The notes under the pieces: generated by a model
Told to the model about the DNA's origin: nothing
Database searches by the model: none
What the model saw: the letters and a program-made list of their open reading frames with translations, nothing else
Assembly: GCF_030580655.1 (NCBI RefSeq)
Contig: NZ_JAUQTB010000003.1
Location: forward strand, 1-64,000
Direction of reading: 5' to 3'
Length of the DNA: 64,000 nt
Origin: Paenibacillus lacisoli
GTDB lineage: Bacteria > Bacillota > Bacilli > Paenibacillales > Paenibacillaceae
Position numbers and translations under genes: made by a program
In this document: piece after piece, positions 39,856-50,612 of the stretch
How positions within the stretch are numbered: position 1 is the first letter of the stretch
How the letters are laid out: every line of letters starts with the position of its first letter

Positions 39856-40295
39856 AAGTCATTTTTCTAAAAGATGTTAAAGGTCAAGGCAAAAAAGGGC
39901 AAGTGAAGGAAGTTTCTGAAGGTTACGCAAATAACTTCTTGCTGCCGCGCGGGATGGCGCGCCTGGCTACAGACGGTAATGTAAAGATTCTGGAGAATCA
40001 AAATGCAGCTGAAGAGAAGCGCAAGCAGCAGGAGAAGGAAGAAGCGCAGGCTCTCGGTAAAAAGCTGGAGGAAATGACGGTGCAGCTCAAGGCCAAAGCC
40101 GGTGAAGGCGGCCGCCTGTTCGGCGCTATTACCAGCAAGCAGATCGCAGAAGCGCTGGCAGCAGCCGGTGTGAAGATCGACAAGCGTAAAATCGAGCTGG
40201 ACGAGCCTATCCGTACCTTGGGCGTCACTCAAGTGACGGTGAAGCTTCATCCTGAAGTGAAGTCGACGTTGAAGGTGCAGGTGACGGAGGAGTAA
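39852..40295 (+). CDS. rplI: 50S ribosomal protein L9
   Basis: L9 (147 residues) has the N-terminal domain [29 protein letters not shown], a long connecting helix rich in Lys and Glu (about 45-75) and the C-terminal rRNA-binding domain. It overlaps gdpP by four bases and is followed one base later by dnaB. Confidence 0.97.
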   Translation: MKVIFLKDVKGQGKKGQVKEVSEGYANNFLLPRGMARLATDGNVKILENQNAAEEKRKQQEKEEAQALGKKLEEMTVQLKAKAGEGGRLFGAITSKQIAEALAAAGVKIDKRKIELDEPIRTLGVTQVTVKLHPEVKSTLKVQVTEE

Positions 40296-40296
40296 A

Positions 40297-41652
40297 ATGG
40301 GCGGCGAATTTTTCGACCGGATTCCACCGCAGAACCTGGAAGCTGAACAGGCAGTCCTAGGCGCGGTCCTGCTGCAGGCCGAGGCGCTGATTACAGCGAT
40401 GGAACGGGTGCAACCCGACGATTTCTATGACAAGCCGCACCAACTGATCTATGAGGCCATGATCGAGCTGGGTGAAGGCAACCAGCCGATCGACCTCATT
40501 ACGCTGACTTCCCGGCTGCAGGATAAAGGGCAGCTGGAGGAGATTGGCGGCGTCAGTTATTTGGCAAAGCTGGCACATGGTGTACCCACAGCGGCGAACA
40601 TTGATTACTACGCTCAAATTATTGAAGAAAAGGCGATGCTGCGGCGGTTGATCCGCACAGCAACCCAGATTGTAAGCGAAGGCTACACCGGCGGCGAGGA
40701 CGTATCCGGCATGTTGAGTGAAGCTGAACGGCGCATTCTGGAAATATCCAACCGGCGTTCCGGCAGCGGATTTATTGCGATCCGTGATGTGCTGATGGAA
40801 GTATTCGACCGGATGGAGGTTCTGCATCAGAACCGGGGCAACACCACAGGCATTCCTTCCGGATTCGTGGATCTGGATAAAATGACAGCCGGATTCCAGC
40901 GGAATGACCTGATTATACTGGCGGCCCGTCCGTCGGTAGGGAAGACAGCCTTTGCGCTGAATGTCGCTCAGAATGTAGCCATTCGCGCCAAAGAGACCGT
41001 AGCTATATTCAGTCTCGAGATGTCTGCTGCACAGCTGGTACAGCGGATGATCTGTGCTGAGGCCAACCTGGACGCGAATGTCATGCGTACGGGCGATTTC
41101 AAGGGCGATGACGATTGGTCCAAGCTGACGATGGGCATTGCAGCCCTGGCGGAAGCCGAGATCTACATTGATGATACGCCGGGCGTGACGGTAGCGGATA
41201 TCCGTGCCAAATGCCGCCGGCTGAAGAAAGAAAGAGGGCTAGGCATGATCGTGATTGACTACCTGCAGCTCATTCACGGGCGCGGCAAGGGTGATAACCG
41301 CCAGCAGGAAGTATCCGAGATTTCCCGGACACTCAAGCAGATTGCAAGGGAACTGGAAGTGCCCGTCATTGCATTGTCGCAGCTGAGCCGGGGCGTGGAA
41401 CAGCGCCAGGACAAGCGGCCAATGATGAGTGACCTGCGGGAATCCGGTTCCATCGAGCAGGATGCCGACATCGTCGCGTTCTTGTATCGCGATGACTACT
41501 ATAACCAGGAGACCGAGAAGAAGAACATTATCGAGATCATTATCGCCAAGCAGCGTAACGGTCCGGTAGGTACAGTCGAACTCGTTTTCCTCAAAAGCTT
41601 TAATAAATTTGCTAATTACGAACGGGCCCATTCGGATGCTTTTGCCGGCTGA
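40297..41652 (+). CDS. dnaB: Replicative DNA helicase DnaB
   Basis: This 451-residue RecA-fold hexameric helicase unwinds DNA at the fork. It has the N-terminal DnaB domain (PPQNLEAEQAVLGAVLL), Walker A ARPSVGKTAF (210-219), EMSAAQLVQRM, and the DnaB motif IVIDYLQLIHG. Bacillus subtilis calls the ortholog dnaC. It is the last gene of the YybS-gdpP-rplI-dnaB group. Confidence 0.97.
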   Translation: MGGEFFDRIPPQNLEAEQAVLGAVLLQAEALITAMERVQPDDFYDKPHQLIYEAMIELGEGNQPIDLITLTSRLQDKGQLEEIGGVSYLAKLAHGVPTAANIDYYAQIIEEKAMLRRLIRTATQIVSEGYTGGEDVSGMLSEAERRILEISNRRSGSGFIAIRDVLMEVFDRMEVLHQNRGNTTGIPSGFVDLDKMTAGFQRNDLIILAARPSVGKTAFALNVAQNVAIRAKETVAIFSLEMSAAQLVQRMICAEANLDANVMRTGDFKGDDDWSKLTMGIAALAEAEIYIDDTPGVTVADIRAKCRRLKKERGLGMIVIDYLQLIHGRGKGDNRQQEVSEISRTLKQIARELEVPVIALSQLSRGVEQRQDKRPMMSDLRESGSIEQDADIVAFLYRDDYYNQETEKKNIIEIIIAKQRNGPVGTVELVFLKSFNKFANYERAHSDAFAG

Positions 41653-43341
<1,689 letters not shown>

Positions 43342-43355
43342 GTTGAATAGAGAAG

Positions 43356-43383
43356 AACCCATCTCCATGGAGGTGGGTTTTTT
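43356..43383 (+). terminator. Terminator after purA
   Basis: The hairpin AACCCATCTCC/GGAGGTGGGTT (43356-43379, one mismatch) is followed by T residues. Confidence 0.88.
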
Positions 43384-43502
43384 GTATCTGTTTTATATAG
43401 AAAAAAGATTCCGGAGGTAAGTTGTTCTCCATCCGCGTCAATACTGGTTCATAGGCCATCATGAATGGAGTAAATGAGAAATGAACTGTAGGAGGAGATA
43501 CG

Positions 43503-44114
43503 ATGAAATGGGCCATCTGGACCATGAAGAAAATGGCAACCGTTCTGCTGATTAGCGGATTGACCTTGGCAGCAACTGCTTGGATCGTGAATACCTATGT
43601 GCATTCTTTGCTGTCGAGCTTCAATATTCAGCTGAAGGATCAACCGACCTTATGGAGTATGGTCACCGGAGGACGAACAACTGGCAGCTCCAGCTCAGCC
43701 AAGGAGAGTCTGCCGAGCGCAGGAAAAGAGGAGAGCAAGGCAAATCCTCCATCTCAGCAGACGGAGAAGTCCGCTAAGATGGAGGATGCAGCGCCTGTTA
43801 TGGGAACGGCCCTTGAGGAAGGCAGTGAGGATAGCAGCGAGAATGGAGCAAGCGGATCAACGGTCAATCCCCATGAAGCACTGGTTATGACTCCGGGCGA
43901 GATGACGGAGCGTAAGGATAATCTGCCCGGGACAGACAAGCAGCAGATTCTGGCACTGCTTATGGCCAAGCTGCCGCAGGAAGAGATGCAGAAGATATCT
44001 GCAGCGATGGAAGGCGGTCTGACCGAAAAGGAACTGCAGGATATCCAGCAGGTGCTGGCCCGGTATTTGAGCAAAGAGGAATATGCCAAGCTGATGCAGA
44101 TGCTCAAGGAATAA
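43503..44114 (+). CDS. Membrane-anchored protein of unknown function
   Basis: This 203-residue protein was not recognised. It has one N-terminal membrane segment (about 10-35), a long low-complexity region rich in Ser, Glu, Lys and Gly (about 58-135), and a helical C-terminal part (about 142-203) with ILALLMAKLPQEEMQKISAAMEGG and YLSKEEYAKLMQMLKE. The acidic disordered stretch would lie outside the cell. An excellent ribosome site (TAGGAGGAGA) supports it as a real gene. It precedes an M23 cell-wall protein and walRK, so a role at the envelope is plausible but unproven. Confidence 0.8.
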   Translation: MKWAIWTMKKMATVLLISGLTLAATAWIVNTYVHSLLSSFNIQLKDQPTLWSMVTGGRTTGSSSSAKESLPSAGKEESKANPPSQQTEKSAKMEDAAPVMGTALEEGSEDSSENGASGSTVNPHEALVMTPGEMTERKDNLPGTDKQQILALLMAKLPQEEMQKISAAMEGGLTEKELQDIQQVLARYLSKEEYAKLMQMLKE

Positions 44115-44248
44115 AAATTACCAAGCGGTTTCGTGGGATATGGATTTGAATTTCCAATTCAGCCTGTGTTACAGTTAACAAGTGTTTGAAAAGGTTAAAA
44201 AATTGACACCTTTTGGGCATGAGTACATGGGCTGAAAAGGAGAGAATC

Positions 44249-45721
44249 ATGAAGTTTGCAGGATACAAACGCCGGCATCAGCAGGCGTCACAACAGACCG
44301 GAGAGCAGAACCGGAGATCAGCCTGGCAGCGATGGGCTGCCATAACGGCAGGATCAGCAGTCCTTATTGGAGGCCTGGTCTCTGGCGGACGCCAATATGT
44401 GAACGCCAACATGGTATCGTATTATACCGTTTATATGAAGAATCAAGCCGTCGGCACGATTCAGTCCGAAGATGAGCTGAAGGAGCTCTTTGAAGAGAAA
44501 CGCCAACAATATGATGATAAATATCCTGAAGTGACGATGGTGCTGAATACGAATGGCATCTCGACCGAGCAGGGCCGTGCCTATAAAGCTGAAGTGGATA
44601 GTGAAGCTACGTTAGACAAGCTGGGCAATATGCTTACCGCCTACGCCAAGGGAATTGAAGTCAAGGTTGACGGCAAGGTCGTTGCGGTTGTAAAAGATCA
44701 AGTGACAGCAGAAGCGGTACTGAACCAGGTGAAGGATCGGTTTGCGCCGAAGGAGAAGGCCAGGCAGCTGCCTGTACAGCCTGTGGCAGCCGTACCCACT
44801 GCAGCCACCTCCAAAAATCCGGTAACAACGATGCAATCTGTGGACATCAAAGAGCCGATTAACTATGAGGCCATCAAAGCAGACCCTAACAAGGTGATGA
44901 CTGCCGATGAAGCGGTTAAGGCTCTGACCACAGGCCAGGAGGCTCCGATTGTCTATACTGTGCAGGAGGGTGACACGTTTTCCTCCATCTCCAAGCAGTA
45001 TGGCATTCCGCAGTCCGAAATCCAGAAGAATAATCCGTCCGTGAAGGAAAAATATTTGCAGATTGGCGATCAGCTCAAGCTGACCGTACCGAAACCTCCA
45101 ATTACCGTCAAGACTGTACAGAAGGCATCCGAGCAGCTGACCATCGCGCCTCAGGTCGTCGTGCGCAAGAGCGACCAGCTGAAGGCAGGTAAGATGAAGG
45201 TGGTACGTCCGGGCCAGAATGGACTGAAGCAGATGAACTACCGGATCACGAAGGAGAACGATCAGGTTGTACAGGAAGAGTGGCTCGGGCAGAGCGTGCT
45301 CAAACCTTCGCTGCCTGAAGTTGTGCTGAAGGGCACGAAGATCAGCGGAGAAGGTTCAGGAGATTTTGCCTGGCCGGTGTCCGGCGCAGTGATGAGCAGC
45401 AGCTATGGCGAGCGCTGGGGCAAAATGCACAAGGGTGTTGATATGGTAGGCAGCAGCAGCGTCAAGGCGGCAGATGAAGGAACAGTTACTTTTGCCGGAC
45501 AGCAGAGCGGCTACGGCAATGTCATCATTATTAATCACCATAACGGATATGAGACGCTGTACGGTCATCTGAAGAGTATCGGTGTACATACCGGTCAGGT
45601 AGTGCAAAAGGGACAGCAGATTGGCGTTATGGGTTCAACGGGGCGTTCCACCGGTACACATTTGCATTTTGAGATTCATAAAAACAATCAGACTCAGAAC
45701 CCGCTGACTTATCTGCGCTAA
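44249..45721 (+). CDS. LysM-G5-M23 peptidoglycan endopeptidase-like protein
   Basis: This 490-residue exported protein has a membrane anchor (about 30-50), a region of unknown fold, a LysM domain (about 232-280, YTVQEGDTFSSISKQYGI), a G5 domain (about 285-367) and a C-terminal M23 metallopeptidase (371-488). The zinc ligands are His394 and Asp398 (HKGVDM) and the second histidine of THLHFE near 472. M23 enzymes cut peptide cross-bridges. It lies immediately upstream of walRK, whose regulon is wall hydrolases. ATG at 44249 follows AAAGGAGAG. Confidence 0.92.
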   Translation: MKFAGYKRRHQQASQQTGEQNRRSAWQRWAAITAGSAVLIGGLVSGGRQYVNANMVSYYTVYMKNQAVGTIQSEDELKELFEEKRQQYDDKYPEVTMVLNTNGISTEQGRAYKAEVDSEATLDKLGNMLTAYAKGIEVKVDGKVVAVVKDQVTAEAVLNQVKDRFAPKEKARQLPVQPVAAVPTAATSKNPVTTMQSVDIKEPINYEAIKADPNKVMTADEAVKALTTGQEAPIVYTVQEGDTFSSISKQYGIPQSEIQKNNPSVKEKYLQIGDQLKLTVPKPPITVKTVQKASEQLTIAPQVVVRKSDQLKAGKMKVVRPGQNGLKQMNYRITKENDQVVQEEWLGQSVLKPSLPEVVLKGTKISGEGSGDFAWPVSGAVMSSSYGERWGKMHKGVDMVGSSSVKAADEGTVTFAGQQSGYGNVIIINHHNGYETLYGHLKSIGVHTGQVVQKGQQIGVMGSTGRSTGTHLHFEIHKNNQTQNPLTYLR

Positions 45722-45769
45722 AGGCTTCCTGCCATCCGGTGGAGGCAGCAGACGACGAAGTATGATAAA

Positions 45770-45803
45770 AGCGTGGCCGCCTCAGGGCGGTCATGCTTTT
45801 TTT
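45770..45803 (+). terminator. Terminator after the M23 gene
   Basis: An 11-bp stem (GCGTGGCCGCC and GGCGGTCATGC with one wobble pair and one A-C mismatch) with loop TCAG runs into seven T. It isolates the walRK operon. Confidence 0.92.
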
Positions 45804-45874
45804 GGCGGCCGCTAACTAGGCATTACAGCTTACTGGATATCTGTTCCAATAGATGCAAACAGGAGGTGCGGCAG

Positions 45875-45919
45875 ATGTGGGCTGGCTATCCGTATGGTAA
45901 AATGGAGTTATCACTATAG
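45875..45919 (+). other. Possible 14-codon leader peptide before walR
   Basis: ATG at 45875 is preceded by AGGAGGTG (45861-45868) at ideal spacing and opens a 14-codon frame (MWAGYPYGKMELSL) ending at 45919, 41 bp before walR. The ribosome site is as strong as any in the window. A TAAAAT that could be a walR -10 lies inside the frame, so translation would depend on a promoter further upstream, and none was clear. It could be chance. Confidence 0.3.
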
Positions 45920-45960
45920 AATAGATTAAAGAGACGTTAAGGCGATGAGGTGAGAACGAC

Positions 45961-46680
45961 ATGCAGGGGACAATTCTAGTGGTGGATGACGAGCAGCCCA
46001 TCGCGGATATATTGAAGTTTAACCTGGAGAAGGAAGGATATCGCGTCATCTGTGCTTTTGACGGCAATACGGCTGTCGAGCTGGTATCTGCGGAGCAGCC
46101 GGATCTAATTCTGCTGGATCTGATGCTGCCGGGCAAGGACGGGATGGATGTGTGCCGTGAAGTGCGTGCGCAGGGGATACAGACACCTATCATCATGCTG
46201 ACGGCCAAGGACGGCGAGATTGATAAGGTGCTGGGGCTTGAGCTGGGAGCGGACGATTATGTAACAAAGCCGTTCAGTACACGGGAGCTGCTGGCACGGG
46301 TGAAGGCCCAGATGCGCCGTCAGCGCGGCCCGGTGATGACACCGATCCAGGCACAGGAGGAGCGTCCGGGCCTGCGGGCCGGTGAGCTGTTTTTTGATAC
46401 CGATATGTATCAGGTTTATAAGAATGGTGAAGCACTTGACCTGACTCACCGTGAATATGAACTGCTCTATTATATGGCCAAAAATGCAGGCAGGGTCATG
46501 ACACGTGAACACCTGCTGCAGGCTGTTTGGGGCTTCGAATATTATGGCGATGTGCGAACCGTCGATGTGACGATCCGGCGCCTGCGGGAGAAGATTGAAG
46601 AGAACCCGAGCAAACCGGAGACGATTATGACAAGGCGGGGTCTGGGTTACCTGATTCACAGCGCCAAAAGCGGGGCTTGA
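45961..46680 (+). CDS. walR: Response regulator WalR (YycF)
   Basis: WalR (239 residues) is an OmpR-family regulator that controls cell wall hydrolase genes and is essential in many Bacillota. The receiver domain has the phosphorylation site Asp53 in [12 protein letters not shown] and the conserved Lys in VTKPFS. The C-terminal winged helix has the family stretch [34 protein letters not shown] precedes the ATG. The operon continues with walK, walH, walI, walJ. Confidence 0.97.
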   Translation: MQGTILVVDDEQPIADILKFNLEKEGYRVICAFDGNTAVELVSAEQPDLILLDLMLPGKDGMDVCREVRAQGIQTPIIMLTAKDGEIDKVLGLELGADDYVTKPFSTRELLARVKAQMRRQRGPVMTPIQAQEERPGLRAGELFFDTDMYQVYKNGEALDLTHREYELLYYMAKNAGRVMTREHLLQAVWGFEYYGDVRTVDVTIRRLREKIEENPSKPETIMTRRGLGYLIHSAKSGA

Positions 46681-46682
46681 GG

Positions 46683-48518
46683 ATGAAGTGGTCTTCTTTT
46701 TTTCGCACGATCCAGGCGAAGCTGATTATTATTTATGTGCTGCTCATTCTGGTGGCGATGCAGCTGATCGGAGTTTATTTTGTCAGTGCGATGAAGAATT
46801 CCCTGACCGATAACTTCACGCAGGATCTCCAGGCCCGTGCGGAGCTGCTGTCCGTTCTGGCGGAACGTGATCTGGGCGGCAGCGGGGAAGGCCAGTCCGA
46901 AGAGGATAGTGTGGCTTCCCTGCGGGAGCGTGTGAGCAATCTGTTCAATATTAACGGAGCGGAAATTCAGGTGATGGATGCCAGCGGCAAGGTGCTGCTG
47001 ACCTCTCTGAGCTCCCATGCCGATTATGTCGGACGGAAGAATACACAAACCGTTGTCAGCCGGGCACTGCAGGGGATCCGGGACAACGAGGAATACATGA
47101 TTGATGAGGATAATATTCGCAAAAAGGTCGTGGCCAAGCCGGTGGTCAGCGGGGGTAAGGTGGTCGGCGCCGTCTACATTGCGGCTTCCATGGCAGAGCT
47201 GTACGACACAATGAAGCGTATTAATAATATTTTTATATCGGGTATCTTTATTGCGCTTGCGCTGACTGCGATTCTGGGTGTCATACTGGCGCATACCATT
47301 ACCCAGCCTATCAAGGAGCTGACACGGAGAGCAACGGCAGTAGCGGAAGGAAACTTCAATCAGAATATGCCGGTGCTCGGCAGTGACGAGATCGGCCAGT
47401 TGAGCAAAGCCTTCAACTATATGACAAGCCGTCTGCGTGATGCCTTATCCCAGAATGAGGAGGAGAAGGAGAAGCTGGCTTCTATCCTTATCAATATGAG
47501 TGACGGCGTCATTGCGACCGACGAGAGCGGACGGGTGATCCTCGGCAACCGGCGTGCAAGTGCCATGTTGGGAGTCCATGAGGCCCAGATGAGCGGGCGC
47601 CATATCTCCGGACTGCTTGGTATGGATCCGGCCGAAATGGATGAGCTCGTCAGCGGATCGGCGGCTTCTACGATTCTGCAGATTGACCCGCCGGGAGGCA
47701 GTGAAGAACCGGTCGTGATCCGGGTCACCTTCACCCCGATTCACCGCCGTGAGTTCGGCATCGCGGGGAGTATCGCCGTACTGCAGGATGTGACGGAGCA
47801 GGAGGAGCTGGAAGCGTCGCGGCGGGAATTCGTGGCGAATGTATCGCATGAGCTGCGTACACCGCTGACAACGATCAAGAGCTATACCGAAGCACTGAAT
47901 GATGGAGCGCTGGAGGAGCCGCAGCTGGCTCACCGCTTCGTGGATGTCATTCAGAATGAGACAGAGCGCATGATTCGCCTCGTAACAGATCTGCTGCATC
48001 TGTCACGGCTTGATTCCAAGGAAGCCCGGCTGCGTATCCGAAGCAGTGACGTTATGGAGATGTTGGAGGAAGTGGCCGACCGCTTCTCGTTCCAGATGAA
48101 GCAGAAGAAGATCAGGCGCAAAGTGTTCGTAGAGCATGGCATCAGTCATATATCGATTGACCGCGACCAGATTGATCAGGTGCTGGACAACCTCGTATCC
48201 AACGCGCTGAAATATACACCCGAAGGCGGAAAGATTGATATTGAAGCACGTTTGCAGGATGAGCACACGTTGTCCATATCCGTTCAGGACGACGGGATCG
48301 GAATTCCGAAGAAGGACCTCGATCGCATCTTCGAACGATTCTACCGGGTCGATAAGGCCCGTTCCCGTAACATGGGCGGTACCGGCCTGGGGCTCTCGAT
48401 TGCCCAGGAAATTATCAAGGCACATGGCGGGCATATTGAACTGCAATCCGAGCTGGGCCAGGGAACAAGAGTGACCTTTACCCTTCCGCTCCGGAGTGAA
48501 GGAGGCGATGGATCGTGA
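46683..48518 (+). CDS. walK: Sensor histidine kinase WalK (YycG)
   Basis: WalK (611 residues) senses wall status, probably lipid II, and phosphorylates WalR. It has two membrane segments (about 12-32 and 180-202) around an extracellular domain, then HAMP, PAS (about 265-370), HisKA with the phospho-acceptor His389 (NVSHELRTP), and the ATPase domain with DNLVSNALKYTPEGG and GTGLGLSIAQEI. ATG at 46683 lies just after the walR stop; TTG at 46677, which overlaps that stop, is an alternative. It overlaps walH by four bases. Confidence 0.96.
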   Translation: MKWSSFFRTIQAKLIIIYVLLILVAMQLIGVYFVSAMKNSLTDNFTQDLQARAELLSVLAERDLGGSGEGQSEEDSVASLRERVSNLFNINGAEIQVMDASGKVLLTSLSSHADYVGRKNTQTVVSRALQGIRDNEEYMIDEDNIRKKVVAKPVVSGGKVVGAVYIAASMAELYDTMKRINNIFISGIFIALALTAILGVILAHTITQPIKELTRRATAVAEGNFNQNMPVLGSDEIGQLSKAFNYMTSRLRDALSQNEEEKEKLASILINMSDGVIATDESGRVILGNRRASAMLGVHEAQMSGRHISGLLGMDPAEMDELVSGSAASTILQIDPPGGSEEPVVIRVTFTPIHRREFGIAGSIAVLQDVTEQEELEASRREFVANVSHELRTPLTTIKSYTEALNDGALEEPQLAHRFVDVIQNETERMIRLVTDLLHLSRLDSKEARLRIRSSDVMEMLEEVADRFSFQMKQKKIRRKVFVEHGISHISIDRDQIDQVLDNLVSNALKYTPEGGKIDIEARLQDEHTLSISVQDDGIGIPKKDLDRIFERFYRVDKARSRNMGGTGLGLSIAQEIIKAHGGHIELQSELGQGTRVTFTLPLRSEGGDGS

Positions 48519-49804
48519 AGGAGAAGCTGAAATCGCTGGCGCTGGCATTGCTGATCGTCTTCAGTCTGGTTCAGAGCTATTACCTGATCTATCAACTGCC
48601 CGGAAGCGACTCGGTAATTACGTCAGAGACCAACTACGTGAAGACGGAGAATATGGGTCAGGAGCAGGCTGTAGAGCAGTTCATCTTCCCGGACCAGATG
48701 GTGGTTCACCTCGGCGAGGACAGGCACACGGTGTTCTATCCCCGGACGACATTCTATAATCTGATCTATTCGCGGCTGGAAGGGCGCAGCTTTGAGAACT
48801 TCCAGCGCCGTACCGTCCAGTCGGCAGATTGGAACGTGATCCGCATGAAGAATGCGGGTTTTGAGCTGTCCTTCCCCGGGGGGATTCCTGTCCCGCTGCT
48901 GCAGCGGGTCATGAAGCTGTCGTCTGACCCGGTATTCGAGGGGGAGAGCATTAACCGGATCTGGATCTATATTGATGACAATGGGAAAAAGGTACATGCC
49001 CTCTTCTTCAGTGCACGCGGTGACGTTGTATATGAGGCTTCGAAAGCCGACTTGACGGCACAGGACGTACAGCAGCATGTGGATTTCGGGCAGAACTGGA
49101 CACCGTATACGACGGCAGATGGGAAGGTGTATCTGCCCAAGGAGAATATGAGTATGGTGCAGACGCTTATTCCTATCGGCGTCTTCTCCACAGAGCAGAT
49201 GCAGCGCAGCCTGTTCTTCGATCCAAGCATTACACGCAACATTCAGGAGAAAGACGGGTCAGAAATCTATACCGACAGCAAACACAGTCTGCAGATTCGG
49301 CAGGAGCAGCGCTGGATGAGCTATGCGGATCCGGCTGTGCCAACGTCCGGCAACAGCACGCCGGCAGAGGATGTGCTGGCAGCCGTTGATTTTGTTAACC
49401 AGCATGGCGGCTGGGACGGATCCTACCGCCTGATGCTGCAGGATGGCATTGGTCATATGACCGATGTGTTATTCCAGCAGTATTATAACGCATACCCTAT
49501 TCTGGATACAGCGACGTTCCGCTATGGCACGATGCGGATGCAGGTACAGCAGGAGACAGTATCCTTGTATGAACGTTCGCTTCTGTATAAAAAAGAAGGC
49601 AGCGGGACGAAGAGTGCGGTGGAACTGCCGGGTGGAGCCAAGCTGGTGAACCGGCTGCATATAGCCGCTGGTAAGCAGGAGATCACAGGCATTGCCCCGT
49701 ACTACCATGCTGAATTGAAGGATGACGGCCTGCAGCTGACGCCGGTCTGGCGGGTACAGCTGGGGAATGGCGGTGTGGTGACGATTGGACCGGAGGAAAA
49801 GTAG
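48515..49804 (+). CDS. walH: Two-component regulatory protein WalH (YycH)
   Basis: This 429-residue protein has one N-terminal membrane segment (about 7-28) and a large extracellular YycH domain. With WalI it modulates WalK through the membrane helices (an inhibitor in Bacillus subtilis). The family stretch ENMGQEQAVEQFIFPDQMVVH is present. The start is GTG at 48515, inside the end of walK. Confidence 0.93.
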   Translation: MKEKLKSLALALLIVFSLVQSYYLIYQLPGSDSVITSETNYVKTENMGQEQAVEQFIFPDQMVVHLGEDRHTVFYPRTTFYNLIYSRLEGRSFENFQRRTVQSADWNVIRMKNAGFELSFPGGIPVPLLQRVMKLSSDPVFEGESINRIWIYIDDNGKKVHALFFSARGDVVYEASKADLTAQDVQQHVDFGQNWTPYTTADGKVYLPKENMSMVQTLIPIGVFSTEQMQRSLFFDPSITRNIQEKDGSEIYTDSKHSLQIRQEQRWMSYADPAVPTSGNSTPAEDVLAAVDFVNQHGGWDGSYRLMLQDGIGHMTDVLFQQYYNAYPILDTATFRYGTMRMQVQQETVSLYERSLLYKKEGSGTKSAVELPGGAKLVNRLHIAAGKQEITGIAPYYHAELKDDGLQLTPVWRVQLGNGGVVTIGPEEK

Positions 49805-49844
49805 TGCCCGTTAGAAGCGGGAGCCATCAAAGGAGGGATAATTC

Positions 49845-50606
49845 ATGGATTGGGGCCGTGCCAAAACTGTATTGATCTATGCTTTTCTGCTGCTCAACAT
49901 GGTGCTCGGCTATCAGCTGTGGGCAGATGTGAAGGAAACGGCTGGCTCCAGCCTGGATTTCACCTCCTTGACGGAGAACACACAGCGGGTGATGGACGAG
50001 AAGCAGATCCAGGTGCTGGCACCGATTCCGAATGGATCACTCTCGCTGCCCAAGCTGTCGTATAAGTACGAGCAGAATGCCCGCAGTCCGCGGACGGAGC
50101 TGGAGAAGCCGGTGGACAGCCGGCTGGTCTTCGCGAAGGAGGAGCTGACTCAGGCATTGCGCGGTTATATTTCTGATATTAACAGCTATCAGTATGACCC
50201 GCTGAGCGGGGATGATCTATCTGCGGTGAGTGTGCAGGAGAATGCCTTCTACCTGCATCCGCTGGTGGAGAAGAAATGGCCGCTGTTTAATGTAAATTTG
50301 AAGCTGTACTACAGTAATCAGAAAATTACCGCCTATCAGGAGCCTGAGGTAGAGCTGCAGCCTTCCAAGGAAGAAGAGAAGGTACTGCCTGCTGCCAAGG
50401 CTCTGGGGCGATTAATCGATAATGTACTGCCGGAGGACTCTGTCGTCAAAGATATTCAGCTGGGGTATTACGGGCAGGAATTTAACTCGGATACCCAGGT
50501 GGCGGCCCCGGCATGGCGGTTCGTGCTGGAAAGCGGACAAGTCTATTATGTATTGGGCAGCAACGGAGATGTTGTCAGCCCTGCCAAAGAACAACCGAAG
50601 GAGTAG
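49845..50606 (+). CDS. walI: Two-component regulatory protein WalI (YycI)
   Basis: This 253-residue protein has an N-terminal membrane helix (MDWGRAKTVLIYAFLLLNMVLGYQLW), the usual start of YycI, and an extracellular domain. It forms a ternary complex with WalH and WalK in Bacillus. AAAGGAGGG is placed correctly before the ATG. WalJ starts 6 bp after its stop. Confidence 0.93.
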   Translation: MDWGRAKTVLIYAFLLLNMVLGYQLWADVKETAGSSLDFTSLTENTQRVMDEKQIQVLAPIPNGSLSLPKLSYKYEQNARSPRTELEKPVDSRLVFAKEELTQALRGYISDINSYQYDPLSGDDLSAVSVQENAFYLHPLVEKKWPLFNVNLKLYYSNQKITAYQEPEVELQPSKEEEKVLPAAKALGRLIDNVLPEDSVVKDIQLGYYGQEFNSDTQVAAPAWRFVLESGQVYYVLGSNGDVVSPAKEQPKE

Positions 50607-50612
50607 ACCGAA

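Noticed and set aside
44203-44248. A promoter with TTGACA before the M23 gene.
   Set aside because: TTGACA at 44203 has no acceptable -10 at 16-18 bp, so the promoter of the M23 gene remains unassigned.
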